Both the position numbers and the translations under genes were made by a program. A stretch of DNA of 64,000 nucleotides, from contig JACKPC010000003.1 in the NCBI GenBank assembly GCA_024233835.1, forward strand, positions 466,501 through 530,500, read 5' to 3'. The notes under the pieces were generated by a model. That model did no database searches. It was given only the letters and a program-made list of their open reading frames with translations, and was not told where the DNA came from. The DNA is from Leptospiraceae bacterium. GTDB taxonomy: Bacteria > Spirochaetota > Leptospiria > Leptospirales > Leptospiraceae. Below are positions 17,820-25,729 of this stretch, piece by piece; the first letter of the stretch is position 1, and every line of letters begins with the position of its first letter.

Positions 17820-17831
17820 TGTATATAACCT

Positions 17832-19220
17832 TTATATTATTTCAAAATAACGTTCTAATTCATAAGAAGTTACGGCTTTCTGAGACTCTCTCCATTCCCA
17901 GATTCTTGTATTAGCAAAATGTTCAATAAAGTCATTGCCAAATAATTCTCGTGCTAATTCTGAATTATTCATTTTGATGGCTGATTCATAGAGGTTGGGA
18001 GAAAGTTGAACGGAGTCTTTATCCGCATATCCATTTCCCTGTACGGGTTTTTTGTCGGGTTTTAAACCCTTTTCTATTCCGTATAAACCGGCAGCTAAGG
18101 CAGCCGCTACTGCAAGGTAAGGATTTATATCAGCACCTCCCACCCTGGTTTCAAGCCGGGTTGATTTGGCTGAGCCGGGTACTACCCTGAGAGCCGTGGT
18201 GCGATTGTCAATTCCCCAGTTTACACGTGTAGGTGCCCAGAAACCCTCGACTAATCGCTTATAACTATTAACCGTTGGAGCGAAGAATGGCAGAAGATCG
18301 GGTAGACAATGAATTTGTCCTGCTAAATAATTCTGAAAAGTTGCACTCATCCTGTTTTCCTTATCAGAATCATAAAACACATTTACACCGCTATCTAAGC
18401 TTTTCAAACTCTGATGGATATGCCCGCTGGAACCGGGTAAGGACTGATTCCAACGCGCCATAAATGTGGGAATGATTCCGAAGCGGGAAGCAATTTCTTT
18501 GACTCCGGTTTTGAATAAAACAGCACGGTCAGCTGCTTCGAGTGCCTCAGAATAGAGGATGCCGGCTTCATAAACCCCGGGTCCTGTTTCTGTGTGTAAA
18601 CCTTCTACCGGTACTTTAAATTCATTCAACTCATCTATAATAGAAGAAAAATACGGCTGAGATAAGGTAGAGCGAATGAGGGAGTAACCGAACATACCGG
18701 GCGTGAGAGATGATAGATCTGTAAAACTTTTTTCTTGAAGGCTTTGAGAAGTTTCTCGAAAATTAAAAAATTCAAACTCAAGACCGAAAAGAGGCTCAAA
18801 GCCCATAGACTTTGCTTTCCGGATTACTTTTTTTAAAACCTGTCTCGGACAAACATATAGCGGCTCCCCATCTTCCGTATAGAAATCAGCCAGGAAAAAA
18901 GGAGTTTGTTTATCCCAGGGAATGTTTCGATAGGTGTCTGGATCGATTCTCGCCAGAGCATCGGGATAGCCGGTATGCCAACCTGTATATTCGACATTAT
19001 CATAAGTCAGGTCGTTACAGTCCCAACCAAAAATTACATTACAAAAGCCGAAACCACTCTCCAATGCTGAAAGAAACTTATCAAGATGTATATATTTCCC
19101 TCTGAGAATGCCGTCTATGTCGGTTACCGCAACTTTGACTTTATTGGCTTTTGATTCTTTGATGATTTTCTGGATTTCTTCGGGACTCATTCCAACTCCT
19201 ATAAGTTTTTCTCTTTCCAT
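17832..19220 (-). CDS. Glutamine-synthetase-like gamma-glutamylamine ligase
   Basis: Type I glutamine synthetase fold of 462 residues with the N-terminal beta-grasp motif VAVTDIDGILRGKY, the metal site GLEFEFFNF, the glutamate site GSSGHIHQSL, and ADINPYLAVAAALAAG. Several GlnA features are changed and it groups by eye with PuuA/GlnA4-type enzymes that join glutamate to an amine rather than ammonia, using ATP. First gene of the minus-strand operon with alcohol dehydrogenase, hydrolase and aldehyde dehydrogenase, and divergent from an ethanolamine-type permease. The best substrate guess is therefore ethanolamine, as reported for GlnA4 of Streptomyces; putrescine or isopropylamine-type amines are alternatives. 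Confidence 0.85.
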   Translation of the reverse strand: MEREKLIGVGMSPEEIQKIIKESKANKVKVAVTDIDGILRGKYIHLDKFLSALESGFGFCNVIFGWDCNDLTYDNVEYTGWHTGYPDALARIDPDTYRNIPWDKQTPFFLADFYTEDGEPLYVCPRQVLKKVIRKAKSMGFEPLFGLEFEFFNFRETSQSLQEKSFTDLSSLTPGMFGYSLIRSTLSQPYFSSIIDELNEFKVPVEGLHTETGPGVYEAGILYSEALEAADRAVLFKTGVKEIASRFGIIPTFMARWNQSLPGSSGHIHQSLKSLDSGVNVFYDSDKENRMSATFQNYLAGQIHCLPDLLPFFAPTVNSYKRLVEGFWAPTRVNWGIDNRTTALRVVPGSAKSTRLETRVGGADINPYLAVAAALAAGLYGIEKGLKPDKKPVQGNGYADKDSVQLSPNLYESAIKMNNSELARELFGNDFIEHFANTRIWEWRESQKAVTSYELERYFEII

Positions 19221-19232
19221 TTTTTATCATCG

Positions 19233-19262
19233 TTTACAAAATACAAAGCAGAAAATTATAAT
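19233..19262 (+). promoter_or_regulatory. Sigma-70-like promoter of permease-kinase-lyase operon
   Basis: TTTACA (19233-19238), an 18-nt spacer and a perfect TATAAT (19257-19262) lie in the 73-bp gap between the divergent ligase and permease genes, about 31 bp before the permease ATG. The ligase promoter must lie in the same gap on the other strand, so one regulator could control both transcription units. Confidence 0.6.
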
Positions 19263-19293
19263 GGCATAAAAATCTTGCAGAAAAGAGAGTGTA

Positions 19294-20622
19294 ATGGCGG
19301 AAGAAAATGCGAACTTAGAAAAGAAACTGGGTCCCTGGATGCTCTGGGGACTTGGAGTAGGCTATGTGATTTCCGGGATGTACTTCGGTTGGAACCTCGG
19401 TCTTGAAAAGGGTGGAACCTATGGAATGGCAATTGCCACATTTTTTGTAATTATTATGTATATTACTTTTACATTCAGCTATGCGGAGCTTGCTGTTTCC
19501 ATTCCTAAGGCCGGTGGGGCTTTTGATTATGCAAGACTTGCTTTTGGTGAGAGGCTGGGTTTTGTGGCAGGATTTTCACAGGCAATAGAGTTTGTATTTG
19601 CACCACCTGCCATTGCCTATGCAATCGGTGCCTATATCCACACTTTTCTTCCCTCTGTTTCCGTTCTGAGTATAGCCATTGTTGTGTATTTTCTTTTTAC
19701 TGCTTTAAACATATATGGCGTTAAAACAGCCGCTTCTTTTGAATTAGTTATAACTATATTTGCTGTGATTGAACTTCTGGTCTTTGCTTTTGTCTGCCTG
19801 CCTGAATTTGAAATGTCTAATTTACAGAAGAACCCTTTGCCGCATGGTTATTCGGGAGTTTTTGCTGCCCTTCCTTTTGCGATCTGGTTTTTTTTGGCAA
19901 TCGAAGGAGTGGCCAATGTGGCGGAAGAAACCATAAATCCTCAAAAGAATATTTTGATCGGGTTTGGTTCTGCCATTGCAAGCCTTGTATTTTTAGCTAT
20001 CTTAACTTTTATTGCTGCCGTTGGGGTTTCCGGTTGGGAAGATATTGTATTTGAAAAACCAGGCTCTTTACCTTCTGATTCGCCCTTACCCCTCGCTTTA
20101 GGAAAGGTGGTAGGAAAGTCACATTTTCTTTATCATATGCTGGTATCTATCGGCTTGTTCGGACTTTTAGCTTCTTTTCATGGAATTATTCTGGCAGCCG
20201 GACGTGCAACCTATGAACTTGGCAAGGAAAATTTTGCACCACCTTTTCTTGGACTAATTCACTCCCGTTTTCATACACCTGCCAGGGCCTTGCTTGTGAA
20301 TATGATTTTTGGAATTCTCGCTTTGTTTACAGGCAAAACCGCAGAAATCATCACCCTGGCCTGTTTTGGTGCTCTTAGCCTATATATTACATCATGCTTG
20401 TCTTTATTGCAATTGCGTAAACAAAAACCTGAACTGGAACGTCCCTTTCAGGTTCCTTTTTATCCATATTTTCCTTTCATTGCACTTTCTATTGCGATTG
20501 TATCCTTGCTTGCAATGGTGTATTATAATGTTTTCCTTTTTATCATTTATCTAATGATTCACTTATTCTTTTATAGCTTATACCGCTATTTTTCCACAAG
20601 GAAGGCAAATGAAAATACCTGA
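19294..20622 (+). CDS. APC-family amino acid/ethanolamine permease
   Basis: Twelve hydrophobic segments and 442 residues, the layout of amino acid-polyamine-organocation transporters. The N-terminal part (WGLGVGYVISGMYFGWNLGL, TFSYAELAVSIPKAGGAFDYARLAFG, FSQAIEFVFAPPAIAYAIG) resembles the ethanolamine permease subfamily more than general amino acid permeases. It would import ethanolamine by cation symport across the inner membrane. It is divergently transcribed from the gamma-glutamylation operon and overlaps the FGGY kinase gene by 14 bp, tying both transcription units to one nutrient. The subfamily call is from memory and less certain than the superfamily. Confidence 0.85.
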   Translation: MAEENANLEKKLGPWMLWGLGVGYVISGMYFGWNLGLEKGGTYGMAIATFFVIIMYITFTFSYAELAVSIPKAGGAFDYARLAFGERLGFVAGFSQAIEFVFAPPAIAYAIGAYIHTFLPSVSVLSIAIVVYFLFTALNIYGVKTAASFELVITIFAVIELLVFAFVCLPEFEMSNLQKNPLPHGYSGVFAALPFAIWFFLAIEGVANVAEETINPQKNILIGFGSAIASLVFLAILTFIAAVGVSGWEDIVFEKPGSLPSDSPLPLALGKVVGKSHFLYHMLVSIGLFGLLASFHGIILAAGRATYELGKENFAPPFLGLIHSRFHTPARALLVNMIFGILALFTGKTAEIITLACFGALSLYITSCLSLLQLRKQKPELERPFQVPFYPYFPFIALSIAIVSLLAMVYYNVFLFIIYLMIHLFFYSLYRYFSTRKANENT

Positions 20623-22186
20623 ATATGTATTATCGGTTGACCTGGGCACTTCCGGTCCTAAGTGTGCCCTGGTTGATAGCAGAGGCAATGTTCTGGTCGA
20701 TGAGTTTATAGAAATTGACCTGCAACTCCTACCCGGTGGAGGAGCCGAGCAGGATCCTGAGGAATGGTGGACTGCTATTCGGGATTGTATTAAGAAACTT
20801 TTAAAAAGAGCTGAGATAACAAAGGAGCAGATACTGGCAGTTTCCTGTAGTTGTCAGTGGTCGGGTACGGTTGCTGTTTCTAAAGAAGGAAAAGCTCTCA
20901 TGAATTCTCTTATCTGGTTGGATTCGAGGGGGAAGAAGTATATACAAAAAGTAACTTCCGGATTCCCTTCGATTGAAGGATACGCTGCTCTGAAACTCTA
21001 TCGCTGGATTCGCTTGACAGGAGGAATTCCTACTGCTTCCGGAAAAGACCCGATCTCACATATTCTCTATATAAAAAATGAATTACCCGAAATTTACTCT
21101 GCTACGTATAAGTTTTTAGAACCGAGAGATTTTATTAATCTATGTTTCAGCGGAAAATTTTGTTCTTCAGATGAAGCAATTACCCTCTACTGGCTTACTG
21201 ATAATCGAAACATTCATAATATAAAATATAGTGATACACTCATATCTTATACAGGAATTGATAAAGAGAAACTTCCGCAACTTGTAAAGCCGGGTTCTAT
21301 TTTAGGAAAAGTTAAGCAAGATGTAGCTCTTGAACTCGGTCTTTCAGAAGAGACCTTGATTGTATCCGGGGCTCCGGATATTCACGCAGCCGCTATTGGT
21401 TCGGGAGCGGTAAACGATTTTGAAGCTCATCTTTATGTCGGAACTTCTTCCTGGCTTACCTGCCACGTTCCTTTTAAGAAGACCGATATCTTCCATAATA
21501 TTGCTTCACTTCCTTCTGCTATCCCGGGACGTTACCTGGCCATGAATGAGCAAGAAACCGCCGGTGCCTGTTTGAAGTTTCTCAAGCAAAATGTTTTATA
21601 TCATAAAGATGAGCTACTGCAACAGGAAGAAGTTCCGGATATATACAAACTTTTCGATAAGATAGTAGAAAGAACACCACAAGGTAGCAAGGGTATTATT
21701 TTTACACCCTGGCTTTACGGGGAGAGAACACCGGTTGAAGACCATAGCGTTCGAGCAGCCTTTTACAACATTTCTCTTGATACAACAAGAGAGCACATGT
21801 TGCGTGCTGTTTATGAAGGAGTTGCCTATAATTCCCGCTGGCTTTTACAATACCTGGAAAAATTTGCCGGAAGGGAGATGGAGTATATCAATTTTATAGG
21901 TGGTGGAGCGGCTTCTTCTATCTGGTGCCAGATTTATGCAGATATTTTAGGAAGAAAAATAAGGCAGGTGAAACAACCCATACTGGCCAACATTAGAGGG
22001 GCGGCCTTCATAGCTTTTGTTGCTCTGGGAAAAATGAGTTATGAAGATGTATCAAAAGCAATTCAAATTCAAGCCGAATATATACCGGATAAAAAAAACC
22101 GGGAACTTTATAATAGAATGTTTCATGAGTTTTTGCAGATATATCATAGCAATAAGAAAATTTACCGGAGAATAAATACTCACTGA
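20609..22186 (+). CDS. FGGY-family kinase (xylulokinase-like)
   Basis: Sugar/polyol kinase of 525 residues with two actin-like halves: N-terminal phosphate loop SVDLGTSGPKCALVD, substrate-side CQWSGTVAVSKEG, the FGGY-family GAPDIHAAAIGSGAV region and C-terminal INFIGGGAASSIWCQIYADIL. It phosphorylates a hydroxyl of a sugar, polyol or similar compound with ATP. No sugar transporter or isomerase is nearby; instead the next gene, 11 bp on, is a sphingosine-1-phosphate-lyase-like enzyme that needs a phosphorylated amino alcohol. The kinase may supply that substrate. This is inference; a role on a conventional sugar remains possible. Confidence 0.88.
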   Translation: MKIPEYVLSVDLGTSGPKCALVDSRGNVLVDEFIEIDLQLLPGGGAEQDPEEWWTAIRDCIKKLLKRAEITKEQILAVSCSCQWSGTVAVSKEGKALMNSLIWLDSRGKKYIQKVTSGFPSIEGYAALKLYRWIRLTGGIPTASGKDPISHILYIKNELPEIYSATYKFLEPRDFINLCFSGKFCSSDEAITLYWLTDNRNIHNIKYSDTLISYTGIDKEKLPQLVKPGSILGKVKQDVALELGLSEETLIVSGAPDIHAAAIGSGAVNDFEAHLYVGTSSWLTCHVPFKKTDIFHNIASLPSAIPGRYLAMNEQETAGACLKFLKQNVLYHKDELLQQEEVPDIYKLFDKIVERTPQGSKGIIFTPWLYGERTPVEDHSVRAAFYNISLDTTREHMLRAVYEGVAYNSRWLLQYLEKFAGREMEYINFIGGGAASSIWCQIYADILGRKIRQVKQPILANIRGAAFIAFVALGKMSYEDVSKAIQIQAEYIPDKKNRELYNRMFHEFLQIYHSNKKIYRRINTH

Positions 22187-22197
22187 AAGGAAAATAT

Positions 22198-23718
22198 ATG
22201 CAGGATTTGCTAAGACAATTAGAATTGAAATTTGAAGAGACAAGGAATTATTTTATCTCCGAAGCCATGAAGCTTGTAAAGAGAATACCCGGAGTGAACG
22301 AAGCCATTCGAAAAGAATATGCCGGAATTCTTTCCGGTATGGAACCATCCCTAAAGCCCTACAGAAATATGGTGGAGACCTATAAGGCTTTACCGAAAGA
22401 AGGACTTGAGAAAAACAGTATATTAGATAAAATGAAAGCAATGACAGAAAAGGAAGAACTCAGGTGGAAAGAGGGTTATGTTTCCGGTGCAGTTTATCAC
22501 GGAGAAGCCGAGCACATTGCTTTTCTAAATGAGGTCTATGCTCTACATTCCCAGGCCAATCCTTTACATGCCGACTTATGGCCGGCTGTTACTAAATATG
22601 AGGCTGAAATTATTTCCATGACAGCAAAAATGTTAGGTAGTACATATGTAAAAAATGAGAATGAGGAAATCTGCGGTTCTATTTCTTCCGGTGGAACTGA
22701 GAGCATTCTTTTAGCTATGAAAACTTACAGAGATTATTATCGGGATAAGAAAGGGATTACTGAGCCGGAGTTGGTACTGCCCGTGACAGCCCATGCAGCT
22801 TTCTTAAAAGCCTGTCTGTATTTCGGGATAAAGCCGGTTCGGATTCCTATAGCAGAAGATGGCAGAGTCGATGTAGAGACTGTTAAAAGAAGCTGTAATT
22901 CCAATACGATTGTGATTGTGGGTTCTGCTCCCACATTTCCCCACGGTATTATTGATCCTATTGAAGAGCTTTCTGAATATGCAAGAAAAAGAGGAATCGG
23001 TTTTCATACAGATGCCTGTCTGGGTGGATTTTTACTTCCCTGGGCTAAAAAGTTGGCTTATCCTGTACCCGAATTTGATTTCAAACTACCGGGTGTTACA
23101 TCTATCTCAGCCGATACCCATAAGTACGGTTATGCAGCTAAAGGAACTTCTGTGGTTCTTTACAGGGGAAAAGAGCTCAGGCGTTATCAGTATTTTACGA
23201 CAACGGAATGGCCGGGAGGAATGTATTTTTCTCCGACTTTTGCCGGCAGTCGACCGGGTGCTTTGAGTGCTGCTGCCTGGGCGACTATGCTGAGCATGGG
23301 AGAAAATGGTTATTTAGAAGCCTCTTCAAAAATTCTCAAAGCTGCCGATACTATTAAGCAGGGAGTGCAAGATATTCAAGATATACACATTATCGGTGAA
23401 CCTCTCTGGAATCTGGCCTTTGCTTCTAAGACCTTGAACATCTATCGCGTGATGGATGAGCTTTCTAAAAAAGGTTGGAGTTTAAATGGTTTACATAAAC
23501 CTGCGGCTATTCATATTTGCTTGACTTTAAGACAGGCACAGGAGGGAGTAGCAGAACGTTTTGTAGATGACATGAAAGAGGCGGTGGAAGAAGTGAAAGC
23601 TCATCCCGATGACAAAGGAGATATGGCTCCAGTTTATGGTATGGCAGCGAGTATTCCGGATAGGACAATGGTTTCAGAACTATTGGAAATGTACATGGAT
23701 AAGATTTACGAGGTTTAA
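22198..23718 (+). CDS. Sphingosine-1-phosphate-lyase-like PLP enzyme
   Basis: Group II PLP-dependent decarboxylase-fold enzyme of 506 residues. Strong similarity to the S1P lyase branch is visible in NPLHADLWPAVTKYEAEI, SISSGGTESILLAMKTYRDY, HTDACLGGFLLPWAK, and the PLP lysine motif SADTHKYGYAAKG (Lys309), then WPGGMYFSPTFAGSRPG. Known members cleave sphingosine-1-phosphate to phosphoethanolamine and a long-chain aldehyde. Eukaryotic forms carry an N-terminal membrane helix; here only an amphipathic leader precedes the fold. It lies between an FGGY kinase and a thiolase-fold protein and is transcribed with an ethanolamine-type permease, which fits a route that yields (phospho)ethanolamine. 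The family call is firm; the native substrate is inferred. Confidence 0.87.
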   Translation: MQDLLRQLELKFEETRNYFISEAMKLVKRIPGVNEAIRKEYAGILSGMEPSLKPYRNMVETYKALPKEGLEKNSILDKMKAMTEKEELRWKEGYVSGAVYHGEAEHIAFLNEVYALHSQANPLHADLWPAVTKYEAEIISMTAKMLGSTYVKNENEEICGSISSGGTESILLAMKTYRDYYRDKKGITEPELVLPVTAHAAFLKACLYFGIKPVRIPIAEDGRVDVETVKRSCNSNTIVIVGSAPTFPHGIIDPIEELSEYARKRGIGFHTDACLGGFLLPWAKKLAYPVPEFDFKLPGVTSISADTHKYGYAAKGTSVVLYRGKELRRYQYFTTTEWPGGMYFSPTFAGSRPGALSAAAWATMLSMGENGYLEASSKILKAADTIKQGVQDIQDIHIIGEPLWNLAFASKTLNIYRVMDELSKKGWSLNGLHKPAAIHICLTLRQAQEGVAERFVDDMKEAVEEVKAHPDDKGDMAPVYGMAASIPDRTMVSELLEMYMDKIYEV

Positions 23719-23720
23719 TT

Positions 23721-24827
23721 ATGAACTCTAATATATATATACATAATCCCGTTTTAAGTAAATTCGGTCGACTTGAAGAAACGGTTTTGAGTCTGGCGTA
23801 TAAAACAGCTTCGGAAGCTTTGCAGGGCTTTGATAGGGATAGGATCGACTTTCTTGTTTTTGCCTCCTTTGCTCCCGAATCTTATACTTCAGAGTTTCAT
23901 TTGGCTGCTAAATTAGCTTCGAGTCTTCGTCTGGATCATATATTTGCTATTCGAGCTGAGACAGCATCTTCGAGTGGTGCTTCTGCTTTTCAATTAGCGG
24001 TGAGTCTCATAGACTCAGGACGATTTAAAACGGGACTTGTTGTTGGAGCTGAAATTATGAGTCGTCTCGGAAGAGAAGAAAGTAATATGGTTTTAGGTTC
24101 TGTGCTGTCTGACAGACAAAAACAACTTTGTATGTTTATGTCTCATGGAGGAGCCATGATAACCCGGCGCTATTTATATGAGTATGGCTATGAAGAAGGA
24201 GATCTGTATTATATCGCCAAGAAGGTACATGATAATGGACTTAAGAATAAAAATGCCCATATTCAAAAAGAAATTAATTTAGAAATATATAATAAAGCAC
24301 CAAAGATTTGCACACCTCTCGGTCTGTATGATATTTCTCCACTTTCCGATGGAGCGGCAGCCTTAGTCTTATCTTCTGAACTAAAATCGAATATTCGAAT
24401 AAAAGGAATGGGGCATGGAACTTCTACTTTTTATGATGATTCATTGGGGACCAGTTTTCCTGCTTCCGTGAAAGCTTTTTCTAGAGCTTTTGAGGAAGCA
24501 GGTATTTCGCCGTCTGAAATACAGGTAGCGGAGCTTCATGATGCTTTTACTACTTTTGAAGTAATCGGCGCGGAGGATGCGGGGATATTTAAAAGAGGAG
24601 AGGCTTTGCGGCAGGTAAAAGAGGGAAATACACATCCGGCAGCTAAGTGGCCGATTAATCCTTCAGGCGGTTTGAAAAGCAGGGGACATCCCATAGCTGC
24701 TTCCGGCATAGCCCAGTTGGTAGAATTGAGTAATTTCATGCAGCAGCAGGGAAAAGCATTAGGACTTACTCATTCTATAGGAGGTCTTGCAACCAATAAT
24801 TTCGCAAATATATTGGAACAGGTTTAG
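23721..24827 (+). CDS. Thiolase-fold protein lacking the nucleophilic cysteine
   Basis: 368 residues with the five-layer thiolase fold, closest by eye to the SCP2/SCPx-type thiolase-like proteins. The usual nucleophile motif (C-A-S-G type) reads ETASSSGASA, with Ser83 where Cys is expected. HDAFTTFE and the NPSGGLKSRGHPIAASG His323 loop are kept, but the second Cys region reads SIGGLATNN. It is therefore unlikely to run classic Claisen chemistry. Thiolase-fold retro-aldolases such as Ltp2 also lack this Cys, so an aldolase/lyase role on a CoA or aldehyde compound is possible. It starts 2 bp after the S1P-lyase-like gene. No DUF35 partner is seen next to it. Confidence 0.8.
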   Translation: MNSNIYIHNPVLSKFGRLEETVLSLAYKTASEALQGFDRDRIDFLVFASFAPESYTSEFHLAAKLASSLRLDHIFAIRAETASSSGASAFQLAVSLIDSGRFKTGLVVGAEIMSRLGREESNMVLGSVLSDRQKQLCMFMSHGGAMITRRYLYEYGYEEGDLYYIAKKVHDNGLKNKNAHIQKEINLEIYNKAPKICTPLGLYDISPLSDGAAALVLSSELKSNIRIKGMGHGTSTFYDDSLGTSFPASVKAFSRAFEEAGISPSEIQVAELHDAFTTFEVIGAEDAGIFKRGEALRQVKEGNTHPAAKWPINPSGGLKSRGHPIAASGIAQLVELSNFMQQQGKALGLTHSIGGLATNNFANILEQV

Positions 24828-24846
24828 AATATAGGGGTATTCTAAA
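24823..24846 (+). other. Hairpin at the thiolase-like gene stop codon
   Basis: A perfect 9-bp inverted repeat TTTAGAATA (24823-24831)/TATTCTAAA (24838-24846) with loop TAGGGG overlaps the stop codon and ends 8 bp before the next ATG. It has no U-run. It could reduce read-through or mask the ribosome site of the metallophosphoesterase gene. Confidence 0.4.
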
Positions 24847-24854
24847 GTAATAGA

Positions 24855-25679
24855 ATGTTGCATAAATTTATGATAGCTATTCCCACTTTGATAGCAGGCC
24901 TATTTGTGTATTCTTTTTTTATAGAGCGCTACATTGTAGTTGTAAAAGAATATAATCTTGAGTTTCGGAATTTACCTGAAAATTTCGAAGGCTATAGTCT
25001 GGCTATTTTTTCTGATCTACACTATGGTTCTTTGATGCCCGAATGGTTTGTACTGAGGATTATAAACAAACTGAATCAATTGAATGCAGATGTGATTCTG
25101 GGACTCGGAGATTATGTAAAGAAAAGAAATACGACGGAGGAAATCAAAAAAATATGGCCTCATTTACAAACATTAAAAGCCAGGGATGGAGTGTTTCTTA
25201 TTTTAGGAAATCACGATCATTGGGCTTCTGCCGAAGACTCTTTGAAGAAGCTTGAAAATAGTGGGATGTCTGTACGGCATAAGCATAGCTGTATAAAAAG
25301 GGGAGAAGATAGTATTTGTTTTATCGGAGCCGGTGACTACTGGGAGGATGAGCCGGGCTTTGAAAAACCGATTCACAATTTGGAGTCTGATAGTTTTCGA
25401 ATAGTTCTGGCTCATAGTCCGGATACAGCAGATCTACCGTATCATGAAAGGGTTGATCTCTTTTTATCCGGACACACCCATGGAGGGCAGGTAGTTCTTC
25501 CTTTTACTGAATATTCTCCGATGGTTCCGGTTAAAAATAAAAAATATAATTTTGGCTTGAAATACAATCCAAAGTCCACTCCCATTTTAATTTCTAAGGG
25601 TCTGGGCTGGTCGATTTTACCTCTAAGGTTTAATTGTTACCCTGAAATTATCCTTTTGAAACTTTATAAGAAAAAATAA
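24855..25679 (+). CDS. Membrane-anchored metallophosphoesterase (YkuE/YaeI-like)
   Basis: 274 residues: an N-terminal transmembrane helix (about 5-24) followed by a calcineurin-like phosphoesterase domain with the ordered metal motifs FSDLHYGS, GLGDYV, LGNHDHW, LAHSPD and SGHTHGGQ. Related proteins hydrolyse lipid-linked or nucleotide phosphoesters at the membrane surface. It follows the thiolase-like gene by 27 bp and so may belong to the permease-kinase-lyase operon, where a phosphatase releasing ethanolamine from phosphoethanolamine would fit. That link is speculative; a housekeeping lipid role is equally possible. Confidence 0.85.
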   Translation: MLHKFMIAIPTLIAGLFVYSFFIERYIVVVKEYNLEFRNLPENFEGYSLAIFSDLHYGSLMPEWFVLRIINKLNQLNADVILGLGDYVKKRNTTEEIKKIWPHLQTLKARDGVFLILGNHDHWASAEDSLKKLENSGMSVRHKHSCIKRGEDSICFIGAGDYWEDEPGFEKPIHNLESDSFRIVLAHSPDTADLPYHERVDLFLSGHTHGGQVVLPFTEYSPMVPVKNKKYNFGLKYNPKSTPILISKGLGWSILPLRFNCYPEIILLKLYKKK

Positions 25680-25729
25680 GCTTCCTGATTTTAATTGACG
25701 GAAATATAAGAGGAAGAATTATAAACGGG

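Noticed and set aside
17832..19220. Calling this gene glutamine synthetase for ammonia assimilation, or PuuA of the putrescine pathway
   Set aside because: The alcohol dehydrogenase, hydrolase, aldehyde dehydrogenase and ethanolamine-type permease argue for an amine substrate, and no puuB-type oxidase or GABA genes are present.
23721..24827. Acetyl-CoA acetyltransferase (thiolase) call
   Set aside because: The catalytic Cys position holds Ser83 and the second Cys is missing, so the classic reaction is unlikely.
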